64,000 nucleotides of DNA, taken from Paraburkholderia tuberum STM678. GTDB lineage: Bacteria > Pseudomonadota > Gammaproteobacteria > Burkholderiales > Burkholderiaceae. Under the pieces are notes generated by a model, which had not been told where the DNA came from, did not search any database, and saw nothing but the letters and a program-made list of their open reading frames with translations. Every line of letters begins with the position of its first letter. Positions within the stretch are counted from its first letter, which is position 1. The stretch is taken from assembly GCF_902833905.1 (NCBI RefSeq), contig NZ_CADFGP010000014.1:62001-126000 (forward strand), in the 5' to 3' direction. The position numbers and the translations under genes were made by a program. This document shows, one piece after another, positions 44,267 through 54,030 of this stretch.

Positions 44267-44313
44267 TATAGGCTGCGAGGCCGGACTGGCATGGCGTGTG
44301 ACTCCTGAGTAAC

Positions 44314-44341
44314 GGAACACCACTCGCGGAACACCACTCGC
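44314..44341. repeat. 14-bp tandem repeat (x2) upstream of xthA
   Basis: GGAACACCACTCGC occurs twice in direct succession, in the short AT-rich stretch between the tRNA-Asp fragment and the exonuclease III gene. Confidence 0.8.
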
Positions 44342-44417
44342 GAAATGGTATATCGATACGTATATCACGACCACATCAAGTCAAATATTTATTGAAAATC
44401 AACAAGTTGTGCAACTG

Positions 44418-45194
44418 ATGAAAATCGCCACCTGGAACGTCAATTCCCTCAAAGTCCGCCAGCAACACGTCATCGACTGGCTCGCGAGCAGCGGCACCGA
44501 CGTGCTGTGCCTGCAGGAACTGAAGCTTCCCGACGAAAAATTTCCGCGCGCCGAACTCGAGGCGGTCGGCTATCGAAGCTGGTACGCGGGTCAGAAAACC
44601 TATAACGGTGTCGGCATTCTGGTGCGCGAAGGTTTGAACGTCGACGAAAGCAGCATCGTGCGCAACATCCCCGGTTTCGAGGACCCGCAGCAGCGCGTGA
44701 TCGCGGCAACCATCGACGGCGTGCGCATCATCTCCGCGTATTTCCCCAACGGCCAGGCGCCCGGCACCGACAAGTTCGCGTACAAGCTGCGCTGGCTCGA
44801 CGCGCTGCACGACTGGCTCGCAACCGAGATGACGCTGCATCCGAAGCTCGCCTTGCTCGGCGACTACAACATCGCGCCCGACGATCGCGACGTGCACGAT
44901 CCGAAGGCATGGGAAGGTCAGAATCTGGTGTCGCCCGAGGAACGCGCGGCGTTCGTGCGGCTGATCGGCCTCGGTCTGCTCGACGCGTTCCGCCAGTTCG
45001 AGCAGCAGGAAAAAATCTATTCGTGGTGGGACTACCGGATGATGGCGTTCCGTCGCAACGCGGGACTGCGCATCGATCACATCCTGCTGTCGAAGGCATT
45101 GGCCGACATCTGCTCGGCGTGCGACATCGACAAGGTGCCGCGCAAGTGGGAGCAGCCGTCGGATCACGCGCCAGTGTTCGCGCAGCTGGGCTGA
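44418..45194 (+). CDS. xthA: Exodeoxyribonuclease III
   Basis: This 258-residue AP endonuclease/3'-5' exonuclease acts in base-excision repair. It has MKIATWNVNSLKVR at the start, the metal-binding Glu in LCLQELK, GDYNIAPDDRDV, and the catalytic RIDHILLS near the end. SDHAPVFAQLG closes the chain. ATG 44418 is chosen because the family begins at MKIATWNVNS; a GTG three codons upstream is the alternative. The leader is AT-rich with no strong ribosome-binding site. Confidence 0.95.
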   Translation: MKIATWNVNSLKVRQQHVIDWLASSGTDVLCLQELKLPDEKFPRAELEAVGYRSWYAGQKTYNGVGILVREGLNVDESSIVRNIPGFEDPQQRVIAATIDGVRIISAYFPNGQAPGTDKFAYKLRWLDALHDWLATEMTLHPKLALLGDYNIAPDDRDVHDPKAWEGQNLVSPEERAAFVRLIGLGLLDAFRQFEQQEKIYSWWDYRMMAFRRNAGLRIDHILLSKALADICSACDIDKVPRKWEQPSDHAPVFAQLG

Positions 45195-45245
45195 TCCGGC
45201 ATACAGCGACGAAACGAGGCAGCGCTGCCTCGCGTCCCTATTGCT

Positions 45246-47363
45246 TCAAGCGCCGCCCAGCACACCCCACAAGAACCCGAACACCATCGCATCATGCTCG
45301 GCCTGCTCCAACTCATCGGAGCCGCCGTGGCCGCCTTCCGTATTCTCCCGATACCACACGTGCTGCGCGCCCAGCGCCTGCATGCGCGCGGCCATTTTGC
45401 GCGCATGGCCGGGATGCACGCGATCGTCGGCGGTCGACGTCGTGAATAGCACCGGCGGATACGCGACACCCGCCGCGAGGTTGTGATACGGCGAATACGC
45501 GGCGAGCGCACGCGCTTCATCGGGTTCGTCGGGGTCGCCGTACTCGTCGATCCACGAGGCGCCCGCATGCAGCAGGTGATAGCGGCTCATATCGAGCAAC
45601 GGCACCTCGCAGACGACCGCGCCGAATAGCTGCGGCCGCTGCACCATGCAGGCGGCCACGAGCAAACCGCCGTTGCTGCCGCCCTGAATGCCGAGCTGTG
45701 CGGCGCTCGTCACGCCGGTCGCGATCAGCGCCTCGGCGACCGCGATGAAATCATCGAACGCGCGCTGGCGATGCTCGCCTTGCGCCGCCGTGTGCCAGCG
45801 CGTGCCGAACTCGCCGCCGCCGCGAATATGCGCGACCACGTACACGCCGCCGCGTTCGAGCCAGCCGATGCCCTGCCCCGTCAGATAGCTCGGCAGCAGC
45901 GGAATCGCGAAGCCGCCGTAGCCGCTCAGCAGACAGGGGCGCGTCGGGCTTTCATCGCCCGGCGATAACGGCGCTTGCTTCGGCCCAATCACCGTGTAGG
46001 GTACGCGCGTGCCATCGGCCGATACCGCATGTCCGCGCGTCATTGCAACGCGCGTCGCGTCGAACTGCGTCGGCCAACGGTCGAGCAACTCCCATTCGCC
46101 GGGCTCCTCGAGCGCGAGATCGGAGAGCCAGTAGGCGGGCGGTTGCAGATAATCGTCGGTGTCGACGAACACTTCGTCGTTCAATGTCGACTCGACCGGC
46201 GACACGTCGACCTGCGCATCGCCGCGCGACGCGAACACGCGCTCACGCCACTGCCAGGTGCCGTCCTCGCGCTGCGACGGCGTCCAGATCAGCGTTTTGC
46301 CGCGCACGTCGTCGAGATACGACACGATCAGATGATGGCGCGTATGCGACCACTCGCAGGCCGAGGTCAGCGGCGTCGGCGTGAAGAGCGGCGTCACGTC
46401 GCGCTCGCCGCGCAAAAACGCGTCCTCGCGAATCGCGAGCAGCGCGCCGCCCGGATAGCGCGCGAGATTGCCGTCCCACTCGCACTCCCAATCGAGCCGC
46501 GGCTCGAGCAACAGCCAGCCCTGCCACGCCCCCACCGCGACGTGCGACGGCACTTCGTAACGATGCCAGGCGTCGCTAGCGTCGTCGAGGTAATACGTGT
46601 GCGAATCGAAAAAGTCGACGCTGCTCGTCACCGTATGCCGGCGATCGACCGGATCGTAATGCGCCTCCACGCCGATGTCGCCAAACTCGCCGCGAAACAC
46701 GACGGGTGCGTCGGCGAGCGCCGTACCGCGGGTCCAGCGCCGCACGTCGCGCGGATAACCGGAGCGCGTCAGCGTCTTGCGCCCATTGTCCCAGCCGACG
46801 TACAGCGTATCGCGATCGATCCACGACACCGTGTGCTTGCCCGCCTTCGCAATCGCGAAGCCATCGTCGACGAAACGCCGCGCGTCGAGATCGAACTCGC
46901 GCACGACGAGCGCATCCGAACCGCCCGGCGACATCGTGATCAGCGCGCGGTCGCCGTCCGGATAAAGGATGTCGAGATCGACGCACACCCACGGCGTGCC
47001 GTCGGCCGCGCCGAGCGCGTCGAAGTCGAGCAGGTTCTGCCACACCGGTGCGCCGTTGCGCCATGCGGCCCACGCAGTGCGTCGCCAGATACCGCGCGGA
47101 TTGCGCTCGTCCTGCCACAAATCGTAGGCCCAGTCCTTCCAGCGATCCGGAATCACCGGACGCTCGCGCGGCAGATAGGCATCGGCGAGCCGCCGTCTGA
47201 GCGCGTCGAACGACTCGCCACTGCACCACGCCACGCGGGTGCGCGCATTCTGCGCGTCGACCCATGCGAGTGCGTCAGCGTCGTACAGCTCTTCGAGCGA
47301 CAGGAAAGGATCGGGGGAAAGCGGCCACTCGAACGGGGCGGGAGAAGCTGAAGAAGCTGGCAT
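45246..47363 (-). CDS. Prolyl oligopeptidase family serine peptidase (S9A)
   Basis: This 705-residue peptidase has an N-terminal beta-propeller and a C-terminal alpha/beta-hydrolase domain. The nucleophile serine is in GGSNGGLLV, the aspartate in STADDRVHP and the histidine in NTEGGHGG; SGYGGF precedes the hydrolase core. It cleaves short proline-containing or other peptides in the cytoplasm, as no signal peptide is seen. ATG 47363 gives MPASSASPAPFEWPLSPDPF, matching family N-termini; upstream codons look non-coding. It is convergent with xthA and stands apart from ntrC by 140 bp. Confidence 0.93.
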   Translation of the reverse strand: MPASSASPAPFEWPLSPDPFLSLEELYDADALAWVDAQNARTRVAWCSGESFDALRRRLADAYLPRERPVIPDRWKDWAYDLWQDERNPRGIWRRTAWAAWRNGAPVWQNLLDFDALGAADGTPWVCVDLDILYPDGDRALITMSPGGSDALVVREFDLDARRFVDDGFAIAKAGKHTVSWIDRDTLYVGWDNGRKTLTRSGYPRDVRRWTRGTALADAPVVFRGEFGDIGVEAHYDPVDRRHTVTSSVDFFDSHTYYLDDASDAWHRYEVPSHVAVGAWQGWLLLEPRLDWECEWDGNLARYPGGALLAIREDAFLRGERDVTPLFTPTPLTSACEWSHTRHHLIVSYLDDVRGKTLIWTPSQREDGTWQWRERVFASRGDAQVDVSPVESTLNDEVFVDTDDYLQPPAYWLSDLALEEPGEWELLDRWPTQFDATRVAMTRGHAVSADGTRVPYTVIGPKQAPLSPGDESPTRPCLLSGYGGFAIPLLPSYLTGQGIGWLERGGVYVVAHIRGGGEFGTRWHTAAQGEHRQRAFDDFIAVAEALIATGVTSAAQLGIQGGSNGGLLVAACMVQRPQLFGAVVCEVPLLDMSRYHLLHAGASWIDEYGDPDEPDEARALAAYSPYHNLAAGVAYPPVLFTTSTADDRVHPGHARKMAARMQALGAQHVWYRENTEGGHGGSDELEQAEHDAMVFGFLWGVLGGA

Positions 47364-47503
47364 CGTCGGCTGTTGGATCGGAACAGCGTTGATTATGCCT
47401 CGTGCGCGGTGGTTGACGGTTTGCCGCGGGGCGCGATGCAACAACGACGAAGGCGGCCTGAGCCGCCCCCGCCTGCCATGCAGCATCGCTCAGAACGAGC
47501 GTG

Positions 47504-49042
47504 TCAAGGCTCCAGATTGAGCTCCTGAATCTTGCGCGTAATCGTATTGCGCCCGATGCCGAGCCGCTCGGCCGCCTCGACCTTGCGGCCGCGCGTGAAG
47601 TCGAGCGCCTCGCGGATCACGGCCGCTTCGAAGCGGCGCGCGAGTTCGTCCATCACGTCGGCCGCGTTTTCGCGCAGCATGCGCGCGACTTCGGTGCGCA
47701 AGCCGCCTTCCCATGCGCTCAGCGCGGTGGCGACCGACGCGCCGGCCGCCCCACCCGGATGCACGAGCGCGCCGCCGTTCGTGCCAGCGAGCGGCACGCC
47801 GCCCGCGATTCCCGCATTGGTCACCACGGTGCCATCCGTCGTCGCTCCGGCAGCGGCGCCCGCACCAAGCTCGCTCCCGGCGCCGTGCGCGGGACCGAGA
47901 TCGGGCGGCAGATCCTTGGTTTCGATCGTCTGCGCGGGCGCCATCACCGTGAGCCAGTTCGCGAGGTTCTCGAGTTGCCGCACGTTGCCTGGAAACGGCA
48001 GCGACGCGAGATACGCGAGCGCCTCCTCGGACACGCGCTTCGGTTCGACGCCGAGATCGCGCGCACTCTTTTGCAGGAAATGCCGCGTCAGCAGCGGGAT
48101 ATCCTCGTTGCGCTCGCGCAACGCGGGCAAGCGCAGACGGATCACGTTCAGACGGTGATACAGGTCCTCGCGAAACAGTCCTTGCCGCACGCGCGATTCG
48201 AGATTCTGGTGCGTCGCCGCGATCACCCGCACATTCGCGCGCAACGGATTGTGGCCGCCTACGCGATAGAACTGCCCGTCCGACAGCACGCGCAACAAAC
48301 GCGTCTGCAGATCGAACGGCATGTCGCCGATTTCGTCGAGAAACAGCGTGCCGTTCTCGGCCTGCTCGAAGCGTCCCTGGCGCATCGCCTGCGCGCCGGT
48401 GAACGCCCCGCGCTCATGACCGAACAGTTCGGACTCCAGCAAATCCTTCGGAATCGCGGCCGTGTTCAACGCGATGAAGGGGCCGTTCGCGCGTGGGCTA
48501 TGTCGGTGCAGCGCGCGCGCGACCAGTTCCTTCCCGGTGCCTGATTCGCCGGTAATGAGCACGGTGGCCGCCGAATGCGACAGGCGGCCGATCGCGCGAA
48601 ACATGTCCTGCATCGCTGGCGCCTGGCCGAGCATCTCGGGCGCTTCGGCGACGCGGTCGTCCCACGTCTGCTCGCCGCGCATGCTTTCGTCGACCGCGCG
48701 GCGAATCAGCTCGACGGCCTTGTCGACGTCGAACGGCTTCGCCAGATACTCGAACGCGCCGCCCTGGAATGCGGCGACCGCGCTATCGAGATCCGAGAAC
48801 GCAGTCATGATGATGACCGGCAAGCCCGGCACCTTGTCGCGTACGGTTTGCAGCAGCTCCAGCCCGGAGCCGCCGGGCATGCGGATATCGGAGACCAGCA
48901 CCTGCGGGCTGTCGTGATCGAGCGCGGCCGACGCTTCGCGCACGTTCGCGAAGCTGCGCGTCGCGAAGTTCTCGCGCGCCAGCGCTTTCTCGAGCACCCA
49001 GCGAATTGATTGATCGTCGTCTACTATCCAGATCGGCTTCAT
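47504..49042 (-). CDS. ntrC: Nitrogen regulation response regulator NtrC
   Basis: This 512-residue activator has a receiver domain (phospho-acceptor Asp52 in VSDIRMPGG), a sigma-54-interacting AAA+ domain (Walker A GESGTGKE 165-172, GAFTGA loop 212-217, Walker [13 protein letters not shown]) and a Fis-type helix-turn-helix at the end ([20 protein letters not shown]). Between AAA+ and HTH is a Gly/Ala/Thr-rich linker of about 70 residues (about 385-455), longer than in enterobacterial NtrC. It follows ntrB by 36 bp. It should activate sigma-54 promoters such as that of glnA upstream. Confidence 0.96.
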   Translation of the reverse strand: MKPIWIVDDDQSIRWVLEKALARENFATRSFANVREASAALDHDSPQVLVSDIRMPGGSGLELLQTVRDKVPGLPVIIMTAFSDLDSAVAAFQGGAFEYLAKPFDVDKAVELIRRAVDESMRGEQTWDDRVAEAPEMLGQAPAMQDMFRAIGRLSHSAATVLITGESGTGKELVARALHRHSPRANGPFIALNTAAIPKDLLESELFGHERGAFTGAQAMRQGRFEQAENGTLFLDEIGDMPFDLQTRLLRVLSDGQFYRVGGHNPLRANVRVIAATHQNLESRVRQGLFREDLYHRLNVIRLRLPALRERNEDIPLLTRHFLQKSARDLGVEPKRVSEEALAYLASLPFPGNVRQLENLANWLTVMAPAQTIETKDLPPDLGPAHGAGSELGAGAAAGATTDGTVVTNAGIAGGVPLAGTNGGALVHPGGAAGASVATALSAWEGGLRTEVARMLRENAADVMDELARRFEAAVIREALDFTRGRKVEAAERLGIGRNTITRKIQELNLEP

Positions 49043-49078
49043 ATAGGTCGGTCAGAAGTCTTGAGGTGCTTGTGTTAT

Positions 49079-50221
49079 CTAGAGGTCGAGCGGCAGCAGA
49101 ATCTGAAACTCGGTATGGCCCGGCCGGCTGTCCACCTCGATCAGACCTTCGTGCTGCTGCACGAAGGTCTGCGCTAGCGTGAGACCGAGACCGCTGCCGT
49201 CCTCGCGCCCCGACACGAGCGGATAGAAAATGCGGTCGCGAATCTCTTCGGGAATGCCTGGGCCGTTGTCGATGATATGCAAGTCCAATGCCAGCTTGCA
49301 CAGGCGTTTTGAAATCGTTACCTTGCGCGCGATGCGCGTGCGCAATTCGATGCGCGCATCGCCCTGCGAGATCCGCTCGCGCAACGCCTCGGCCGCATTG
49401 CGCACGATGTTCAGCAGCGCCTGGATCAGCTGCTCCTTGTCGCCGCGCAGATCCGGCACGCTGACGTCGTAGTCGCGCTCGATCGTCAGGCCGCGCGGAA
49501 ACTCCGCGAGAATCACCTGACGCACGCGCTCGCACACCTCGTGAACATTCACGTCGCCGACGATATGCGGATGCCGGTGCGGTTCGAGCAAGCGGTCGAC
49601 CAGCGTCTGCAGACGGTCCGACTCCTTGATGATGACCTGGGTGTACTCGCGCAACTCGTCGCGCTCACGTTCGCCGAGTTCGAACTCGAGCAGTTGCGCG
49701 GCGCCGCGAATGCCGCCCAGCGGATTCTTGATTTCGTGCGCGAGATTGCGGATCAGATGCTTGTTGACGGCGGTCAGGTCGTTGATGCGCTCTTCGCGGT
49801 CGGTGCGCAGATGCCGCTCGTTCTCGAACAGTTCGAGCAACACGTAGTCCTGCGCGCTTTCCAGAAAACCGACGATCGCATGCACGTGCAGCGGCTCGTG
49901 GCCAGGACGCTCGAGCACGGCGTCCAGATGCGTCGCGTGAAAACGGTGTGCGGCGATCGAGGTGATCGTCGCGACCAGTTCGTCCGCGTTCGAGAAGATG
50001 TCTGGCCACGCCATCTGCGTGAGTTGCTTGCGAGACATCTCCAGCATCGACTCCGCCGACGGATTCGCGAACGCGACGCGCAGCGTGCGCTTCTCGAGCA
50101 CCAGCAAGACGGTCGGCAGCGCCTCGAAGCCTGGCAACAGGCCAGAACTCACGAGCTGCATGTCGTCCGACAGCGTCTGTTCGTGTCCTTTCCTTGCCTT
50201 GATCAGATTCTTGAGAACCAT
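49079..50221 (-). CDS. ntrB: Nitrogen regulation sensor kinase NtrB
   Basis: This 380-residue cytosolic kinase/phosphatase has a PAS domain (about 30-130), the H-box RNLAHEIKNPLGGI with His162, an N-box LLNIVRNAAEAL and the G-box DGSGLGLTLAQTFV. There is no membrane segment. It phosphorylates NtrC under nitrogen limitation and is controlled by PII. It lies 200 bp after glnA with a terminator between, the usual glnA-ntrBC arrangement in which attenuation keeps NtrBC low relative to GlnA. Confidence 0.95.
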   Translation of the reverse strand: MVLKNLIKARKGHEQTLSDDMQLVSSGLLPGFEALPTVLLVLEKRTLRVAFANPSAESMLEMSRKQLTQMAWPDIFSNADELVATITSIAAHRFHATHLDAVLERPGHEPLHVHAIVGFLESAQDYVLLELFENERHLRTDREERINDLTAVNKHLIRNLAHEIKNPLGGIRGAAQLLEFELGERERDELREYTQVIIKESDRLQTLVDRLLEPHRHPHIVGDVNVHEVCERVRQVILAEFPRGLTIERDYDVSVPDLRGDKEQLIQALLNIVRNAAEALRERISQGDARIELRTRIARKVTISKRLCKLALDLHIIDNGPGIPEEIRDRIFYPLVSGREDGSGLGLTLAQTFVQQHEGLIEVDSRPGHTEFQILLPLDL

Positions 50222-50333
50222 CTTGCAGTCTGGCCGGTAGGAGATGGTGATAAATCAGGAGTGCTGCTTTATTGTGCTGCACCGAATGCCGTGTTGCCCG
50301 CGCGCGGCCGGCCGTGCGTACGGCCTAACGAAA

Positions 50334-50356
50334 AAGGGACGGCGCCGCCGTCCCTT
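50334..50356 (-). terminator. Hairpin terminator between glnA and ntrB
   Basis: AAGGGACGGC (50334-50343) pairs with GCCGTCCCTT (50347-50356) around GCC. On the leftward transcript it is followed by TTTTTCG. It would reduce read-through from glnA into ntrBC. Confidence 0.75.
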
Positions 50357-50420
50357 CGTGACCGATCGCGAGCGTCGGGCAAAGCGCTTCGCCGGGTGAA
50401 GGGCGAAGCGCCATGGCCCC

Positions 50421-51836
50421 TTACAGCGAGTAATACATTTCGAATTCGATCGGGTGCACCGCCTGACGATAACGCTGCAGTTCCGTCGTCTTCAGTTCGA
50501 TGTACGCGTCGAGCATCGCATCCGTGAACACGCCGCCGCGCGTCAGAAACTCGCGGTCCGCGTCGAGCGAGTCGAGAGCCTGGTCGAGGCCCGCGCACAC
50601 GGTCGGGATCTTTGCATCCTCTTCCGGCGGCAGGTCGTACAGGTTCTTGTCGGCGGCTTCGCCCGGGTGAATCTTGTTCTGCACGCCGTCCAGACCCGCC
50701 ATCATCAGCGCGGAGAAGCACAGGTACGGATTCGCCAGCGGATCCGGGAAGCGCGTTTCGATACGGCGGCCCTTCGGGTTCGACACGTGCGGAATTCGGA
50801 TCGATGCCGAACGGTTGCGAGCCGAGTAAGCGAGCTTGACCGGCGCTTCGAAGTGCGGCACGAGACGCTTGTACGAGTTCGTACCCGGGTTCGTGATCGC
50901 GTTCAGCGCGCGAGCGTGCTTGATGATGCCGCCGATGTAGAACAGCGCGAATTCCGACAGACCTGCGTAGCCGTTGCCCGCGAACAGGTTCTGGCCGTCC
51001 TTCCAGATCGACTGGTGAACGTGCATGCCCGAACCGTTATCGCCGACGACCGGCTTCGGCATGAACGTTGCCGTCTTGCCGTACGTGTGCGCGACGTTTT
51101 GGATGATGTACTTCAGTTGCTGCGTCCAGTCAGCGCGCTGCACCAGCGTCGAGAACTTCGTGCCGATTTCATTCTGGCCCATGCCCCCCACTTCGTGGTG
51201 ATGCACTTCGACCGGAATGCCGATCTGTTCGAGCAGCAGACACATTTCCGAACGGATGTCCTGGAACGAATCGACCGGCGCGACCGGGAAGTAGCCGCCC
51301 TTGGTGCCCGGACGGTGGCCGGTGTTGCCGCCTTCGAATTCCTTCGCCGACGACCACGGTGCTTCTTCCGAACCGATCTTCACGAAGCAGCCCGACTGAT
51401 CCGTGTTCCACTGGACCGAGTCGAAAATGAAGAATTCCGGTTCCGGACCGAAGTACGCGGTGTCGCCGAGTCCCGAACTCTTCAGGTACGCTTCGGCGCG
51501 CTTCGCGAGCGAGCGCGGGTCGCGCTCGTAGCCCTTGCCGTCAGCCGGTTCGACGACGTCACAGGTCAGCACGAGGGTCGATTCTTCGTAGAACGGGTCG
51601 ATGAAGGCCGTGTTCGCGTCCGGGACCAGCAACATGTCCGATGCTTCGATGCCCTTCCAGCCGGCAATCGACGATCCGTCAAACGCATGGCCGCTTTCGA
51701 ACTTGTCTTCATCGAATGCCGACACCGGCACCGAAACGTGTTGTTCCTTGCCGCGCGTGTCGGTGAAACGGAAGTCGACAAACTTGACGTCTTCGTCCTT
51801 GACGAGTTGAATGACGTCGGCCACGGATTTACTCAT
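50421..51836 (-). CDS. glnA: Glutamine synthetase type I
   Basis: This 471-residue enzyme makes glutamine from glutamate, ammonia and ATP. Signatures include [26 protein letters not shown], the catalytic [33 protein letters not shown], and the adenylylation site NLYDLPPEE with Tyr400. It is therefore the GlnE-regulated GSI-beta type. AGGAGATAGGTT precedes ATG 51836. A sigma-54 promoter at 51967-51983 and three NtrC-like sites further upstream show nitrogen control; ntrB and ntrC follow. Confidence 0.98.
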   Translation of the reverse strand: MSKSVADVIQLVKDEDVKFVDFRFTDTRGKEQHVSVPVSAFDEDKFESGHAFDGSSIAGWKGIEASDMLLVPDANTAFIDPFYEESTLVLTCDVVEPADGKGYERDPRSLAKRAEAYLKSSGLGDTAYFGPEPEFFIFDSVQWNTDQSGCFVKIGSEEAPWSSAKEFEGGNTGHRPGTKGGYFPVAPVDSFQDIRSEMCLLLEQIGIPVEVHHHEVGGMGQNEIGTKFSTLVQRADWTQQLKYIIQNVAHTYGKTATFMPKPVVGDNGSGMHVHQSIWKDGQNLFAGNGYAGLSEFALFYIGGIIKHARALNAITNPGTNSYKRLVPHFEAPVKLAYSARNRSASIRIPHVSNPKGRRIETRFPDPLANPYLCFSALMMAGLDGVQNKIHPGEAADKNLYDLPPEEDAKIPTVCAGLDQALDSLDADREFLTRGGVFTDAMLDAYIELKTTELQRYRQAVHPIEFEMYYSL

Positions 51837-51967
51837 AACCTATCTCCTGATTAACAATTTCGGCGGATTCAGCCGCCGCCCAATCTAGCTGACCCATCCC
51901 GGAACGTCCACTTATATGGCGTCGCGAGCGGAAAATTCTGCCGGGATAAATCGATCGGCACCTATAA

Positions 51968-51983
51968 AGCAGATAGTGTGCCA
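51968..51983 (-). promoter_or_regulatory. Sigma-54 promoter of glnA
   Basis: Leftward, TGGCACACTATCTGCT matches TGGCACG-N4-TTGCW except at two positions, with exact -24/-12 spacing. Predicted start near 51958, about 120 bases before the glnA ATG. Confidence 0.85.
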
Positions 51984-52093
51984 CCTCTGGGCCTCGCATG
52001 GGCCAATCCGGCGCACACCATTACGCCGCTTACGTTTGCCGGCCACGCACGAGGCGCGAGCAGCCTCGCAAACAAACGTGCGGGCATTGCAAC

Positions 52094-52178
52094 GCACCAA
52101 TTTCGCGCATTCACCGCTTTGGAAATGACGATCCATACCATTTTGGTGCATTCAGCAGGAAATGCACCATATTTGCGC
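52094..52178. promoter_or_regulatory. Three NtrC-like enhancer sites upstream of glnA
   Basis: GCACCAATTTCGCGC (52094-52108) and GCACCATATTTGCGC (52164-52178) match GCAC-N7-GTGC at seven of eight positions. ATACCATTTTGGTGC (52135-52149) matches at six. They lie about 110-195 bp upstream of the sigma-54 promoter, the usual enhancer distance. Confidence 0.75.
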
Positions 52179-52291
52179 ATCGAGGTTGGGACGGCCGCCC
52201 GCGACTGCCTGGCGCCGTCCAGTCTACACAGGTCTGTGCGCTGCCTGCAGCGCGCTAGAATGATCATTTGGTCCGAAGGAGATTGACACTC

Positions 52292-52756
52292 ATGAGCACG
52301 CTCGAACAGCTTTACGCGAAGGCGGACGCCCGCCGCACCGAGAACCAACTGCCCTACGCGGGCGCGGTATCGCCGGCCGAGGCGTTCGAACTGCTGGAAC
52401 TCGATCCGCGCACGCGTCTCGTCGACGTGCGTACCCGCGCCGAGCTCGACTGGGTCGGCCGGCCGGTGATCGGTGATGGTCAATACGCGCATGTCGAATG
52501 GACGCGCTATCCGGGCGCGGTGCCCAATCAGGAGTTCGTGCAGCAACTCGCGAAGGTCGCCTCGCCCGACACGCCGGTGCTGTTCCTGTGCCGCAGCGCC
52601 GCGCGCTCGAAGCTCGCCGCGATCGCCGCGACCCAGGCCGGCTTCACGAAGGCGTATGACCTGCTGGAAGGCTTCGAAGGCGACAAGGACGGCCAGGGGC
52701 ATCGGAAGACGGTGTCGGGATGGTGTTTTCGCGGCTTGCCGTGGATCGGAGCCTGA
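52292..52756 (+). CDS. Rhodanese-like domain protein
   Basis: This 154-residue single-domain rhodanese has the entry motif LVDVRTRAELDWVG and the active-site loop LFLCRSAARSKLAA with the catalytic cysteine. It is cytosolic and may transfer sulfane sulfur, but the acceptor is unknown. GAAGGAGA precedes ATG 52292. It is transcribed away from glnA. It stands alone and is followed by a perfect 9-bp-stem hairpin (52829-52863) without a T tract. Confidence 0.88.
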   Translation: MSTLEQLYAKADARRTENQLPYAGAVSPAEAFELLELDPRTRLVDVRTRAELDWVGRPVIGDGQYAHVEWTRYPGAVPNQEFVQQLAKVASPDTPVLFLCRSAARSKLAAIAATQAGFTKAYDLLEGFEGDKDGQGHRKTVSGWCFRGLPWIGA

Positions 52757-52959
52757 TGGCGCGTGGCGCACTGCCCGCGTCTGCGGAAGCCCGTGGCGCG
52801 GCGCTGAAGCACGCCGATTGAAACGGTTCGCGCCGACCACGCATTGATTGCATCGTCGGCGCGGGTTGTGACACTGCGATGTCGCGGTTCGCGCCAACCT
52901 AACCCTCAGGCGCGGACCGCTTGTTTCGTCGAGCGCCGCGCGCGGCGCTCCATTGTGTT

Positions 52960-54030
52960 CAGCGCGCGGCCGAAATCCCGAACCCGTGCAACTTGCCCGC
53001 GCTGACCTGTTTCGGCAGCCCGACGCTCGTCACGAGCTTGCCCGGCGGCATCGCGATGGTCTGCCCCACACCGCCACCGCGTTATCGAGCGGGCCGCCAG
53101 ACAAGACGCAGCTCGCGCCGCCGAAGGAGAACGGTTTGCCCGGCGCCGCGCCCGCCGCCGTCAAGGCCTGCGACGAGTAGCTGAACAGCGAGCCGTCGAA
53201 GTCGGGACCCTGACCATCGGTATCGGTGCTGCCGTCGCTGCCGATGCAGTGGTTGTTTGTACTGCCCGGCATTGCCTTCGACATAGTTGTCGGTGCTGCT
53301 CTGCGTCTGCGCAATTCAGCTTCCGTCCGAGTTGCGCGCGGCGATCAGAGACGGCGGCAGCGACGTGTTGAGCAGGTTCTGCCAACAGGCCGAGCGGCTC
53401 AGCAGCATCTTCTGGATCGTTGAATTGCCCAGTTGGCCGGCAAACTGCGAAATGGCGAAATCGCTGCTCGCGTATTCGAGCGTCGACGATGCCTGCCCCC
53501 ATTCGCCATTCGTGATGTAGCCGAACTGCAGATAACTGGCGCGGCCGCCGTTCGTCGTCACGCCATTGCACGCCGTTCCGGGAACGTTGGCCATCTTGAT
53601 CATGTGCTTCAGCGCGCCCGAGGTATCGAACGCTCGCGCGCCGAATGCATAGGCGCCCGCCACGATCAGCGAGCCGGCGTCGCCGGGCATCACGCCATCC
53701 TCGACGTTGTCGTTGACCCAATACGGAATCGCGCCGCACTGATCCGCATCGTTGACTAGCGACTGCGCCATATCGCTGGTTTCCTGAGGAAACAGCGTGG
53801 CTTTGAGCGCAATCAGCGAGCGATAGATGTCCCAGCCCGAAAAGCTGGTGTACTGCGCCGCGTGGCCCGCGCTAACCGTATGGACCTGCTGGTCGAAGCC
53901 GATATATTGGCCGTTGGAATCGCTGAATACGCTCGGCGCCCACAGCGCGTGATAGAACGCCGTATAAAACTTGGTCAGCGCAGCGGTGTCCTGATTACTT
54001 ACCTGAATCGTATTGAGGGCCCGCTCAGCT
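52960..54030 (-). pseudogene. Decayed GH92 alpha-mannosidase
   Basis: The longest intact part, 53316-54030, encodes a GH92 catalytic fragment: FYTAFYHALWAPSVFSD, YTSFSGWDIYRS, IPYWVNDNVEDGVMPGDAGS. After 53316 the frame shifts. Downstream, 53100-53230 encodes FDGSLFSYSSQALTAAGAAPG, which resembles the associated carbohydrate-binding module, and further frameshifts and a stop follow. The N-terminal half of the enzyme is missing: homology begins abruptly at the end of the neighbouring MoCF-domain gene. GH92 enzymes are exported alpha-mannosidases; this one is not functional. Confidence 0.8.

Noticed and set aside
44214..44290. Functional tRNA-Asp
   Set aside because: D-arm and 5' acceptor strand do not pair, the variable loop is short and CCA is altered; only the 3' part is preserved.
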